Of a stretch of 64,000 bases of DNA, positions 35,677 through 52,099 are shown piece by piece. Source of the stretch: Xylona heveae TC161 (taxonomy: Eukaryota > Ascomycota > Xylonomycetes > Xylonales > Xylonaceae); contig NW_017264207.1 in NCBI RefSeq assembly GCF_001619985.1, positions 253,294 to 317,293 of the forward strand. Direction: 5' to 3'. Position 1 is the first letter of the stretch; every line of letters starts with the position of its first letter. Under the pieces are notes generated by a model that made no database searches, was not told the origin of the DNA, and saw nothing but the letters and a program-made list of their open reading frames with translations. A program made the translations under genes and the position numbers.

Positions 35677-36415
35677 GGGGGGCAATACGTTGGGACAACG
35701 GAATTGCTTCTTCGAGAGGTCGAAGCAAAAGAATTGATGCAGGCGCTTAGCTTTACATACGTTTACAGAAGGTGGCCTATGAGTACCCGTGGGGCACACG
35801 TGAGGGATTGGAAGAGTGGGTCAAGTGTAGGCGATAAGCAAAATGCGCACAAATTTTGGTCGCCGCGATTGTCGATATGACAACATCGTCCCAAGAGCGG
35901 CCAGGTACAAGCGTTCGTCATGCCATGCATTCGCCCATTGCTGCGTCCTTGCACTTTACCTCTGCAGGTTTAGCACGTGGGAAGGAGCCGAAAAACGGAG
36001 ATGCTGGCCGAGGGGCACTCTCGGTCTCGGAGCGCCGTTTGGGGGCCTCGCTCCACCAAAAAGTGCGACTCTTCGGCATACCCACCCAGTCACGAAGGTA
36101 ATTATTGACCAAAGCTGCTTCGTATCATTCGATCGCTTTGCAAGGCCCATCCCTATTCCGAAATTCTGTATTACAATGGAAACTTCATCTATGATAAATT
36201 GAGTGTCTATCACTAGGATCCCATCTAATAGTTATTTATACCAAGGTCCACGCAGAGAAGAAATATTTTCTTTTCCCACGCGTATCCCCTCAAAATGTAT
36301 CGTTATATGAACAGAAGAAAAATAATTAATATTGATCATCAAAAATCATGCAAATTGTTTTCTTTTGAAGAAAAGGATTTGCTTCGAGAGGGCGGTGTCT
36401 AATGCAAAGAGTAGT
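35677..36415. promoter_or_regulatory. Upstream of idpA / downstream of C1-THF synthase
   Basis: About 740 bp holding the idpA promoter and the 3' flank of the next minus-strand gene. The short ORFs on both strands are not credible. Confidence 0.4.
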
Positions 36416-39400
36416 TTAGAAGAGACCATCAATCTCGCCAGTCTCCGGGTCAACGTCAACGTTGAGGTATCCGGGAGCGGTCGGCAGACCAGGAATGGTC
36501 TGGATATCAGCAGCAAGGGCGTACCTTTGAAATAGTTAGCAGTCGCTTTAGGACAAATCTAGAAGAAGTAGACTTACAGATATCCGGCACCAACAGCCAA
36601 CCGGACGTCTCGAATGGGTATCGTGAAGCCTGATGGCGCTCCCTTGAGAGCGGCATCGTGGCTGAGAGAGTACTGTGTCTTAGCAATGCAGATCGGCAGG
36701 TTTCCGAAGCCTTGCTTCACATAGGTGTCGACCTTCTTCTGAGCGAGCTCGCTGAACTCGACCTTCTCCGCACCGTACATAACCTTTCCAATCTTCTCGA
36801 TGCGCTCCTGCACAGTCCCGTCAAGGTCATAGAGGAGCTTGAAGTCCTTGCCCTTGGAGCTGGCTGAAATGACACCCTTGGCAAGGTCAACAGCACCCAA
36901 GCCACCGTCGGCCCAGTGGTTGGCGGGAATGGCGTCATCAGCGCCAGCAGCGACTGCCTCCTCACGGATCACGGCGATCTCGGCATCGGTATCCGTTGAA
37001 AATTTATTGATAGCAACGACGACGGGAACACCATACTGTCTTGCGTTGGAGATGTGCTTCTTGAGGTTGACACAGCCCTTTCGGAGAATGTCGACATTCT
37101 CCTTGGTGTAGACTTCGTCGAGAGGAGCGCCAGGGCTGATATCGGGGCCACCACCGTGGACCTTCAGAGCACGGACCGTTGCGACAATGACCACAACGTC
37201 TGGAGAGATGCCAGAGGAGCGAGCCTTGATGTTAAAGAAGCGCTCACCACCCATGGTGAAGTCGAAACCAGCCTCGGTCACGACGTATCCGGCTCTGTCG
37301 TTGTAATCCTCGTCGGGCTCAGTACCAGCAAGCTTCAATGCAAGTTTATCGGCCAAGACTGAGCTAGCTCCGATACTAATGTTGGCAAAAGGCCCAGCGT
37401 GGACAAAGACAGGGGTGCCCTCAAGAGTCTGCATCAGATTGGGTTTGAGAGCATCCTTCATCAGAGCAGTCAAAGCGCCACCCGCGCCAATGTCGTCGCA
37501 AGTGACAGGGTCACCGCTGCGGGAGGTCGCAACCACCATCCGTCCCAGTCTCTCTCTCATGTCCTTAAGATCATTGCTGAGAGCCAGAATTGCCATACAT
37601 TCGCTGGCAACAGTGATATCAAAACCGGTTTGACGAGTCGTTCCTTTTTCAGTGGAAGCTTGTCCGACAGTGATCTGCCGGAGATGACGGTCGTTCACAT
37701 CGAGGACGCGTCGCCAGGTAATGGTATCGGGGTCAATATCCAATCTGGCGAAGCGACGGATTTCATCCTCCGTGAGATCATCAGGGTTGGTTTTGTTGAT
37801 ACCCAATTTATTCAAACGACGGAACATGATCGGTGCAAACTCCCGCTTGCCCTTCTTAGCAGGTACAAGACGTCTGTAGAGAGGTCCGTCTTTTTGGGTA
37901 GATTCATGGAACATTCTGGTCTCGATGGCCGCGGCGAGGAGATTAGTAGCCGCCGCAATCGCATGAATATCGCCTGTAAGGTGCATGTTGAACTCGTCCA
38001 TGGGGATAACCTGGCTGTAGCCTCCACCAGCCGCTCCACCCTTGATACCAAAAGTAGGACCTTGGCTAGGCTGCCTAACGTTGGCAAAGGCAATCTTGCC
38101 GAGGTGAGCGCCGAGGGCCTGAGTCAAGCCCATCGTAGTCGTAGACTTGCCCTCACCAAGAGGAGTAGGAGTGATACCGGTGACAAGGATATAGCGACCA
38201 TTGCGGCGATGAGAGAGTCGCGACAGCGCCTTGAGATCCACCTTAGCTTTATACGCTCCGTAAGGCTCGAATTCCTGGGCCGCAATACCGAGCTCGTCTG
38301 CAAGTCGGGTAACTGTCTTAGGGTGTTGGGCTCTCGAGATTGCAATGTCGGAGGGAACGGGAGATTGGAGCTTCAATGGCAGAGGAGTGACATGTCTCTG
38401 CTTCAGGACCTCGAAGTAGCGTTTGGCAGAGTCGACAACGTTCTGGAGAAGCATAGCTACCGTCATTGGCCCCACGCCACCGGGAACGGGCGTGATCTGA
38501 GAGGCCACCTGCGCGGCAGACTCAAAGTCAACATCACCGACGAGTCTTTGGCCCGACTTCTTGGTTTCATCGGGAATGTAATTGGTTCCAACATCGATGA
38601 CAACAGCCCCAGGCTTCAGCCATTCGCCCTTAACAAACCCTGGTTGGCCGATGGCAGCCACTACGATATCAGCCTTTTTGATGAAGTCTTCGACGTCTTT
38701 GGTGCGTGAGTGGCAGACGGTAACAGTGGCATCAGCGTTTTTCAGCAAATAGCTCACAGGGCTACCGACAATGTCGCTTCGGCCGAGAACAACAGCATTC
38801 TTGCCCTTAACTTCAACGCCGCTTTCCTCAAGGAGTACCATAACCCCCTTGGGCGTGCAGGGAGTAAATAGAGGGTGGCCGCCACGCTTAGCAAGCTCAC
38901 CAATGTTGGTAACTCCAAAGCCGTCGACGTCTTTTTCATCGGCAACAGCGGAGGTTACGGCATGCTCTGAGATGTTTTTAGGGAGTGGAAGCTGGACAAG
39001 GATTCCATGCACCGAAGGATCGCTGTTCAGCTCCGCAATGTGCTCCAGAAGCTCAAGTTCGGTGATTGACTCCGGGTAGTGAGCGAGGTTGCAAATAATG
39101 TTGGCCTTTGAGAAATTAGTTTGCAAATAGGAATTGACGGCAAATATTTGGTACAAACCTGCTCGGCAGCCTTCAGCTTCATGCGAACATAGGTGCCTGG
39201 GTAGATTAGCTATTATATCATGCTATCGGATTTCGCACACTGTCGACTTCACATACTCGAGTCAGATCTGTCGCCAACTGCAACGCAAGGGTATGTCAGT
39301 AAATTTTTTGCTAGTAAATAAGATAATTTCCCAGTATGACTCTAACCTTGAATAATGGTCAACGAAGGCTTGAACCTCGGGTTCGTCTCCTGGACCTTTT

Positions 39401-39737
39401 GGATCTCGGCATGGAGTCTCTCCCGAATGTTCTTAGCAATAGCCGTGCCGTCAATCTTTGTAGCGGTCATTTTGGGCCTCTCCGAACTGAACAGTCGGCT
39501 GGACGAAGAGCGAATGACGTTCCGAGCAGTTCGCACTGGCCTTGGAGAAGAAACCAGTGAATGTGAGCTCGTGTGATAAAGGGAGTGTGGCCCAGAAGAG
39601 GAATTTCCAGCGTGGTGGGCTGTTGACAGCTGCAACGAACGTGAAGAGGGGTCCTGCAAACGTCGCGGTAAACGTTGCGGTAGACGCCGCCGAATGGCGC
39701 ACGAGTGCGGAGTCAAAATTGGCTGGCGGATCAGCAT
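36416..39737 (-). CDS. C1-tetrahydrofolate synthase, trifunctional
   Basis: Methylene-THF dehydrogenase, methenyl-THF cyclohydrolase and formyl-THF synthetase in one protein; supplies one-carbon units for purines and formyl-Met and yields NADPH. From MTATKIDGTAIAKNIRERL (39470): small exons complete VGDRSDSS and TYVRMKLKAAEQ (catalytic Lys in the YVRMKLK motif), then one large exon gives ILVQLPLPKNI, VLGRSDIVGSPVSYLL (NADP site), the synthetase P-loop TPTPLGEGKSTTTMGL, QPSQGPTFGIKGGAAGGGYS and KVHGGGPDISPGAPL. The last short exon ends DPETGEIDGLF. About 937 residues from that Met. An in-frame upstream Met at 39737 adds an 89-residue Arg/Ser-rich mitochondrial-type presequence (IRRRLPQRLPRRLQ). 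Long and short forms could serve mitochondria and cytosol, which yeast does with MIS1 and ADE3. The 436-residue ORF on the other strand is a shadow. Confidence 0.94.
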
Positions 39738-40463
39738 ATTATTAGACGCCCACCACCAAATCTCCGACACCGAGGCTGCAGATGGGCCTCTGATGGACGA
39801 GCTTGTGACAGTGAAAATGTGCAATTGACGACGATGAAGGAATGACTGGTCAATGAATCGAAAGATGTAATTATGAACGCCTACGATCTCATGGCCCGTG
39901 GCTATCCGCCCACCCTATTCTTCTCAGACATTTTTTCTCTGCTAATCGCTCGGCCAAATCAGGTAAGTTAAACTACGCTCTTGGCTTCTCGGAGAGAAAT
40001 CTCTGACCGAGCGGAAGGTTTGTGTGGCGGGGCTAAAGCGGGATAGGTAGACGTGGCTAGATGCAACTGTACACAACGAACTCATTGATCTGCACATAAA
40101 TCTTTTGCGTCAAAAGCCAGAGTTTTTTATGGGAAGCTTTTGCTTTTGAGGAAAATATGTAATGCTACATGGATTTTGTAAAGTAAGGAAAAATGAGAAA
40201 TTATGGAAAGATAAACTTGTGATAGTTTTCTTATTTTCACTCGTGGTATCGTCTCAGTGCTGTCCATAACTGTGAGCGCAGTAGGATTTCGCGACGGAGA
40301 TTGCCCTGCTCGTGCGCTGATTGGTCCATTGGACCGCACAATCTTAAACGGAGGCGAGAGAGACCAACTCAAGAAAATCAGCCTCATCGAGTGAGCCTTG
40401 GGAGTTGGACGATAGAGAGCGTCATTACTCCCTTTCATTCGGTCCCTCTCATTCTCCGCAATC
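39738..40463. promoter_or_regulatory. Divergent promoter region C1-THF synthase / TIF34
   Basis: 726 bp between divergent housekeeping genes, including an AT-rich block at 40120-40240. No gene is seen. Confidence 0.45.
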
Positions 40464-41742
40464 ATGAGACCCATCTTGTTGCAGGGACATGTAAGTTATC
40501 TAAGGACAAAGATCACTAGTCTGTAAATGCGGTGGCTGACCAATCTTTGCAGGAACGTTCCTTGACGCAGATCAAGTTGAGCTCACCATATTTACCCCGG
40601 CTCACAGACTATGTTCGCATTAGCTGACCCTGACCATATAGATTCTCGCATGATGGCGATCTGATTTTTTCGACGGCAAAGGATCAGGTTGCCTGTGTCT
40701 GGTTCTATGCCAACGGCGAGAGATTAGGTACCTACCACGGCCACCAGGGTGCGCTCTGGACTGTCGACGTTGATGCTACGACAACCCTCCTCGCCACCGG
40801 CGCTGCCGACAATACAGCAAGACTTTGGGACGTCAAGTCTGGAAAGTGTCTGAAGACGTGGGAGTTCCCGACCGCCGTCAAGCGGGTGGAGTTTTCGGAC
40901 GATGGCACGCAGCTTTTGGCCGTAACGGAGAAGCGTATGGGTTACCTCGGAACAATCGCCGTTTTCGATATCAAGGTCGACGTTGAGGCCGAGCAATCCG
41001 ACACCCCCAGAATGACCATTACATGCGAGGAGAGCAAGGCAACCGTTGCTGGCTGGAGTTACCTTGGAAAGTACATTATTGCTGGTCATGAGGACGGTTC
41101 TATTTCGCAATACGACAGCAAGGTACGACCATGTTGCCAATGTTTCTCCTAGGAGGACTCTTTCCGGGGGAAAGTTTTTTGGATTTTGCAGCTAATAGCG
41201 AACTAGACCGGCGAGCAACTGCTCAACGTTCTCGTTCATGAGAGCGACATGCAGGTCAATGACCTCCAATGGGCACCTGACCGGACCTATTTCATCTCCG
41301 CATCCAAGGACAAGACCGCTAAGGTGCGTGATCTCTCTTAATGCTCGAGGCTTATTGGCAGTTCTAACATTCCCACGTACAGCTCATTTCTGCTCGCGAC
41401 CTCCAGATCCTTAAGACCTACCCTACCGATACTCCCCTCAACTCTGCCTGCATCACTCCCAAGAAGGATTTCGTTATCCTTGGTGGTGGTCAAGCCGCCA
41501 TGGACGTCACTACCACGTCTTCTCGTCAGGGTAAATTCGAAGCCCGTTTCTACCACAAAGTCTTTGAGGATGAGATTGGCAGAGTACGAGGTCACTTCGG
41601 ACCTTTGAACACCGTTGCAGTGCACCCCAAGGGACAAGGATACGCGTCTGGTGGAGAGGACGGTTATGTGCGCGTGCATCACTTCGACAAGCCCTACTTC
41701 GACTTTATGTACGAGGTTGAGAGAGAGCATGCTCGGAGGTGA
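40464..41742 (+). CDS. TIF34: Translation initiation factor eIF3 subunit i
   Basis: WD40 beta-propeller subunit of eIF3 (eIF3i/Tif34). Five exons: 40464-40490, 40553-40575, 40642-41122, 41207-41323 and 41383-41742; phases close to 335 residues, normal for the family. The start [19 protein letters not shown] is diagnostic. WD repeats follow: [72 protein letters not shown], and [20 protein letters not shown] close to the end. Complete, nothing missing. The 3' end is about 300 bp from the convergent MAD2 gene. Confidence 0.97.
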
Positions 41743-42045
41743 AGGGGCTTGGTCATTGTCTACTCGGCGTTTAGGGTCTGTCATGACAGTAGATCATCTA
41801 CATTTTTCTCCAAGAGGGATCTCCGTCGATGAAAGAAAAGAAATTTCTTTTTCTGTAAAAAGGACTTGTCATGGAGCGCACATGCCTCAATTTAATGTTT
41901 CTGAATGAATATGTTCTACCGTCATGTTTTGCCGACTACATTGAGTGTGTCTAATGCCAAGATGCCGCGTGCGCCGTGCCAAATAACCACCCAGTAAACC
42001 CGAGAAAATCCTACCCACACTGTGCCATACTCCCCACCGCAGAAC
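41743..42045. other. Convergent intergenic region (TIF34 / MAD2)
   Basis: 303 bp of 3' flank for both genes; nothing else seen. Confidence 0.5.
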
Positions 42046-43227
42046 CTAGTCAGATGCCAGCCTACCAAGGATATTAGTTTTTTTGATTGATCCCATTCGA
42101 GCACTTATGAAGCAGACATACCTGTAACTGACGAGCGTATCTACGCGATGACTATTTGTGCTGAAACTCCTCAGTTGGACCTTTTCCGCGTTCTCGATCT
42201 CCTTTGCGTCACTGTCTCCCCACTCCATAGGGACATCAGAGTCGGCATCGGCGTACACTAGAACATTGAACGTGCAGTTGCCGTCCAGCATGGGAAGAAA
42301 CGTCACTGATGCTGTAATTTGACGAAAGATGGACTGAATCTCATCCTGGATCTCTTTCTCGGTTTTCTCAGATTGACTTTGTTGGCTCGCGTCGCTGTCA
42401 TTCGGATCAGCTTCACCCTTGACTTCGCTGCAAATCTCATGTCTTGCGAATCCGGCGGATGACATCACAACTTACCCAGGAGCAGAATTTTCCTTGTCCG
42501 CTGTCTTGCTAGAAGATTTTGACCTGGAGCTTTTACTCATAATTTGGACCTGAGAGTTTGTTAATACGTGCAAGCGTGCTGGTTTTGGCGTAACTAGACT
42601 TCTTACATCGAACTGCCACCGCTCGACATGCTCGCCTGTCTCTTTGCTGGTGATAACAATGACGAGTTTGGATATTTTGCCTCCAATCATCCACTTGTTA
42701 AGCTGAGACATGATCTTTTTGATATACGCCTTGACTTGATCATCGGATGAAACTTTGGGTCGTGTTAGCGCGTAACCTTTTACAGTACCTCTGTCAAAAT
42801 CTTAAGCAAGTTTCAAGACATACCAAGCATGTTTAATCCATACTTCTTGACGCTATTCGATTCAATTAGAGGATTGTTCCCTTTACATTTGTTGGCCAGC
42901 GGATCTTACGCAGTAAAGTCCTCTGCAGGATAGACCCCGCGCTGGAACCTGACAGATATTAGCGTTTTCTGAAACACGACACATGCTTAAAACGCAACTT
43001 ACAAAATAGTGTGGATACAATATTCAAACTTTCAAGTTTCAGCAATGTCAAGTTTCATCATCTTCACGGTCTGCATGTGATAGATGAGGCTTACAAACTC
43101 AGATACAAGCTTTGAAGATCCTACGAGTCGATTAGCTCCTGCTTCGGGCAAGGTCACGTCAGAGTCGAAACGTACCTTTAAGAGAAAGCCTATGGACCTT
43201 GGAGCCCTTTTCTTTTTCTGCAGGCAT
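42046..43227 (-). CDS. MAD2: Spindle assembly checkpoint protein Mad2 (HORMA)
   Basis: Binds Mad1 and Cdc20 at unattached kinetochores to inhibit the APC/C. At least eight short exons. The start MPAEKEKGSKVHRLSLKG joins GSSKLVSEF, then FEYCIHTILFQRGVYPAED, VKKYGLNMLVSSDDQ, IKKIMSQLNKWMIGGKIS (HORMA core), ERWQFDV, a low-complexity linker (SKSSRSKSSSKTADKENSAP), EKEIQDEIQSIFRQITASVT, FLPMLDGNCTFNVLVYADAD, and the safety-belt end EKVQLRSFSTNSHRVDTLV ending SYRLASD. The Ser/Lys linker is longer than in animal Mad2, as in other filamentous fungi. The last intron (42062-42121) is 60 nt without an in-frame stop, so its retention would add 20 residues near the C terminus. Divergent from GUF1. Confidence 0.94.
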
Positions 43228-44009
43228 TTTGAATTGCTTTACTTGTGCTCAATCTCCTGGCTCCTGGCTCTGTAAGTTGAATCCCGAGATCGAGCACCTG
43301 CGGATGATTGGAAACGTCGTTACGTTCCCAGAGCAACCGAGAAAATCAACGTCGGGGAGGTCTTCAAACCTCCGTTCTAGCCTCAACGTCAAGGAAGTAA
43401 AAATTTCGTGAATCTTTTGTGGAAATATATGATATAAAGGAACACTCATTCAAACAAAAATTGATTTTGAATTTTTGATTTTGAATTATTAGTATTTATC
43501 TGAATTTGTATCAACAATGCATTAACTATCTATGAGATATAAATACTAACGAGTTTGACAGTTTGGAAACGGACGCACATTCAAGCAGGGGTTTTGCCCA
43601 GATTATCTTGCCAAATACATATACTACCCGCAATCCAAAGGTCTACACTACTTATATTGTAAATTTTCTATTTTGCATAGAGAAGTACCATTAAATGGTG
43701 TATTTCCTTGGACAATCTTTAACCTTTTGTTTGGCAAGAATAATACGGGCACTGGCGCTACATAATGTAAGCGAGAATACGTAGTGAAAGATTGGGAATA
43801 TTAATTGCATCAGCGCTGGAACTTTCTGGAGACTGTGCACTTCGCATTTCGAGATACACGCGCAATTGGCCATAATTTTTCGTGGAGGACCCTTGTATCA
43901 CGGCTTCGTACTCCTCCGCACGCCTCGATTGACTTGATTAATCTCTTTATGCCTTTGCGCATAGTTCTCAAGGCGGACGACCTTCCCTTAAGATAGCCTG
44001 GGAGGACTC
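43228..44009. promoter_or_regulatory. Divergent promoter region MAD2 / GUF1
   Basis: 782 bp; strongly AT-rich between 43430 and 43700. No gene is seen. Confidence 0.45.
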
Positions 44010-46129
44010 ATGCAACCATGCCGCTGGTTTGCGAATAGGCTGATTCCATGTAGCCCACGCATATCATTTCCTGCAAGACCCCCTTCGCCATTTTCCCTGC
44101 TGGCCAGGGATGGCTTGAGAAGATCTTTGCGGACTACGGTCCCTCGATTTGCCCAATCGGCAAAGATTGCTGCAGATTTGGAACAGAGAATCGCTGCAAT
44201 TCCTATAGAACGATTTCGGAATTTTTGCATTGTCGCACACGTCGATCATGGAAAGAGTACACTCAGCGATCGACTTCTCGAACTTACCGGTACTATTGAA
44301 CCTGGTGGAAAAAAACAGTATCTGGATAAACTGGACGTGGAACGGGAGCGAGGAATCACTGTCAAGGCGCAGACATGCAGCATGATTTACAACTACAAAG
44401 GGGAAGATTATTTACTACACTTGGTAGACACGCCGGGGCATGTCGATTTCCGTGCAGAGGTCTCGCGCAGTTACGCTAGCTGTGGCGGAGCTCTGTTGCT
44501 TGTAGATGCCAGTCAAGGTGTCCAGGCTCAGACAGTCGCGAACTTTTACTTGGCTTTCGCGCAGGGCCTGAGTCTTGTCCCCGTCATCAACAAGGTAGAC
44601 TTGCCGTCGGCGGACACAGAGAGGGCTTTAGATCAGATGCATAGCACATTTGAGCTTGACCCGGAGAAGGCAGTCTTGGTTTCAGCGAAGACCGGTTTGA
44701 ATGTGGCAGCACTCCTGCCTAATGTGGTAGAACAGATTCCCGCGTAAGTGGCATTGAACTTCCCCCCAAAAAACAATCATCAGAAAATTTGTACTCATGG
44801 TGGTGATTAGACCTGTTGGCGATCACAGCAAGCCCCTTCGACTTCTGCTCGTCGATTCCTGGTACTCAAACTACAAAGGAGTTATCCTCTTGGTCAGGAT
44901 CTTTGATGGCCAGATCAAGGCTGGTGATCAGATCGCTTCCTTTGCGACTGGCTTTAAATATACAGTTGGCGAAGTTGGTATAATGTATCCGGATCAAACG
45001 CCGCAAAAAATGCTTCGTGCGGGCCAGGTCGGCTATATCTATTTCAACCCCGGCATGAAGAGAAGCCAAGAAGCCAAAGTTGGAGACACTTACACTACTG
45101 TTGGCTCAGAAAAAGAGGTTGAACCGCTGCCTGGTTTTGAAGAGCCCAAGTCCATGGTGTTCGTCGCTGCTTTCCCCGTGGATCAGAGCGACTACAAACA
45201 CTTGGAGGAGAGTATCCATCAGATTGTGCTCAACGACCGTAGTGTGACCATTCAGAAGGAGTTTTCCGAAGCACTTGGTGCAGGATGGCGACTTGGATTT
45301 CTTGGAACACTTCACTGCTCAGTGTTTGAAGACCGCCTTCGACAAGAGCATGGGGCAAGCATCATCATCACGCCGCCAACTGTTCCTTTCAAAGTAATCT
45401 GGTCGGATGGCACTGAAGAAACCATTAGCAACCCGGCACTTTTCCCCGACTCAGAGACTGCCCACCAACGGGTGTCAGAGCTCCAAGAGCCTTATATTTC
45501 CGCAACTATAACTCTTCCAGAGGAATATCTAGGAAAAGTTATCGAGCTCTGTGAAGCCAACCGTGGCGAACAAAAAGAGCTCACTTTCTTTACTGCCACG
45601 CAGGTCATTCTCAAGTATGATATCCCACTGGCTAATCTTGTGGACGACTTCTTTGGCAAGTTGAAAGGAGCAACAAAGGGTTACGCCAGCTTGGATTACG
45701 AAGATGCCGATTGGCGAAGGAGCAGCGTCACCAAGCTTCAACTCCTCGTCAACAAAATCCCCGTTGATGCTGTTTCTCGGGTTGTTCATACCAGCCAGGC
45801 GCAGCGGATTGGAAAACAATGGGTTACAAAGTTTAAGGAGCACGTTTCTCGACAGATGTTTGAGGTTGTCATTCAAGCCGCTGCAGGGAAGCGGATCATG
45901 GCCAGGGAAACAATCAAGCCTTTCCGCAAAGATGTACTGGCGAAGCTGCATGCAAGTGATGTCTCTAGAAGAAGAAAGTTATTAGAGAAGCAGAAAGAGG
46001 GAAGAAAAAAGCTAAGGGGTGAGTTGTCCATCTAAGATATCACTGGTAGTGACAGTCTGCTAACTTCAAACAGCCGTGGGCAACGTTACGATTGATCACA
46101 AGGCATTCCAGGCATTCTTGTCCAAGTAA
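44010..46129 (+). CDS. GUF1: Mitochondrial elongation factor 4 (LepA/Guf1)
   Basis: Ribosome-dependent GTPase that back-translocates or remodels stalled mitochondrial ribosomes. Three exons: 44010-44743, 44811-46018 and 46074-46129; phases close to 665 residues. The N terminus is an Arg/Ser/Pro presequence ([20 protein letters not shown] through [11 protein letters not shown]). G-domain motifs: G1 [10 protein letters not shown]2 [11 protein letters not shown]3 DTPGHVDF, G4 NKVDLPSAD and G5 VSAKTG. Then domain II ([18 protein letters not shown]), the LepA-specific region [19 protein letters not shown] and the basic C-terminal domain ending [10 protein letters not shown]. Complete. Tandem with RPC1 426 bp downstream. 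Confidence 0.96.
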
Positions 46130-46555
46130 AAGTATTTGACCTGTATATATATTGTTCTATTACATTTTTACCATTGCAAAAATAGCGAATATTCTGTATA
46201 AGGCTAGAAATATCATTACATACTTTATACAAGGGTGTTGAGATAGAAATGTGAGTCAACAGACTCCGGAGGATGTGCATTAAGATGCCGTAGCGTCGAC
46301 CGTAAAATTTCGCTGAAGAGGAATAAGTTAGTGTGGGAGCGAGGAGGAAAGAGAGAACGGGTCGTGGCCAACCCCACTACTAGCGAAAGCTGTCACTACT
46401 GTGCCGAAGAAATTTGGGTGGCTTCACAAGAGCCTCAAGCCTCCAAATCGCCAATAGTCCCATTTTGTTCAACGTCAATTTATCTCAGACTGCAGCGTCA
46501 ATCTCGCCGTGGCTCTCCTGATGCTTGATACCCGGTAGCCAACGCTGTCGCCGTC
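46130..46555. promoter_or_regulatory. GUF1 3' flank and RPC1 promoter
   Basis: 426 bp between tandem genes; AT-rich first half, no additional gene. Confidence 0.4.
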
Positions 46556-51215
<4,660 letters not shown>

Positions 51216-51859
51216 TTTCCTCGCTTCGCTCTTCCCTCATCCTCCTCTCACGGTTTTACGCTCATGATGCTTCATGCATGTTCCGAGACCTTTTCTCCGA
51301 AGTGTTTTCACGTTTATACTCCCCCATATATTTATTTTCTTTTGAACCCATTTATTTTTCTATTTATCCAAAGGAAAAAGAGGAGCAGGTCTGGCGTTTT
51401 TCTTTGCTCTTCCCTTTGCTTCTCATACTCGCATTAACATATTGGAGTTGTCGTTTGTTGCGGTTTATACCAGCTTCCGTTTTCCACCATATTTTTTTAA
51501 ACTCCTCCGTTCCCCCTAGATTGAGGTCACTCTTATGCGGCGCCAGCGGAGGATCATCTGTCTCAATTATCTCAGATTCATTTGAAAAAGTATTTCAAGA
51601 AACCTGCATATCCTTTTCCCCTCTGTATTTCTTTTTAGATTTACTTGTGATACTGCACCGCCGTTACTTAGCGTCATAGTCAAGAATTAAACCATTATCT
51701 CATCTAAATTTCCTCTTTTATTCATCCACGCTGTTCTAAGTTCCTTTTTCGTTTCTTTGATTTGACATTGACATTGTGATTATCATTTGACGTAATATAT
51801 AAGACGTGATACTACAAACCATATATATACACAACTTACAGTCAAACCCTACTACCTAC
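51216..51859. other. Convergent 3' region (RPC1 / low-complexity gene)
   Basis: T/C-rich 3' flank of RPC1, including ttttcttt runs at about 51320-51430. No gene is seen. Confidence 0.5.
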
Positions 51860-52067
51860 CTACGAATCCTGCGCAAACCTCACCTGTTTCCGTCCCCTTC
51901 CTCTATCGCTGTCGTTTTTCTTGCTTCTGTTATTCCCGTTACTGTTTCTTCTATTCCGACTCCTGTCTCGTTCGTTACTGCTGTTACGATTCCCGCGTCT
52001 ATCATCCCGACTGTCTTTTCGCCCTCCTCGTCCTCCTCCTGCCCGTCCTTCTCCACGACCAATGGGA

Positions 52068-52099
<32 letters not shown>

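Noticed and set aside
37399-38709. 436-codon open frame antisense to C1-THF synthase
   Set aside because: No domain, overlaps the conserved exon entirely; a by-product of codon bias on the opposite strand.
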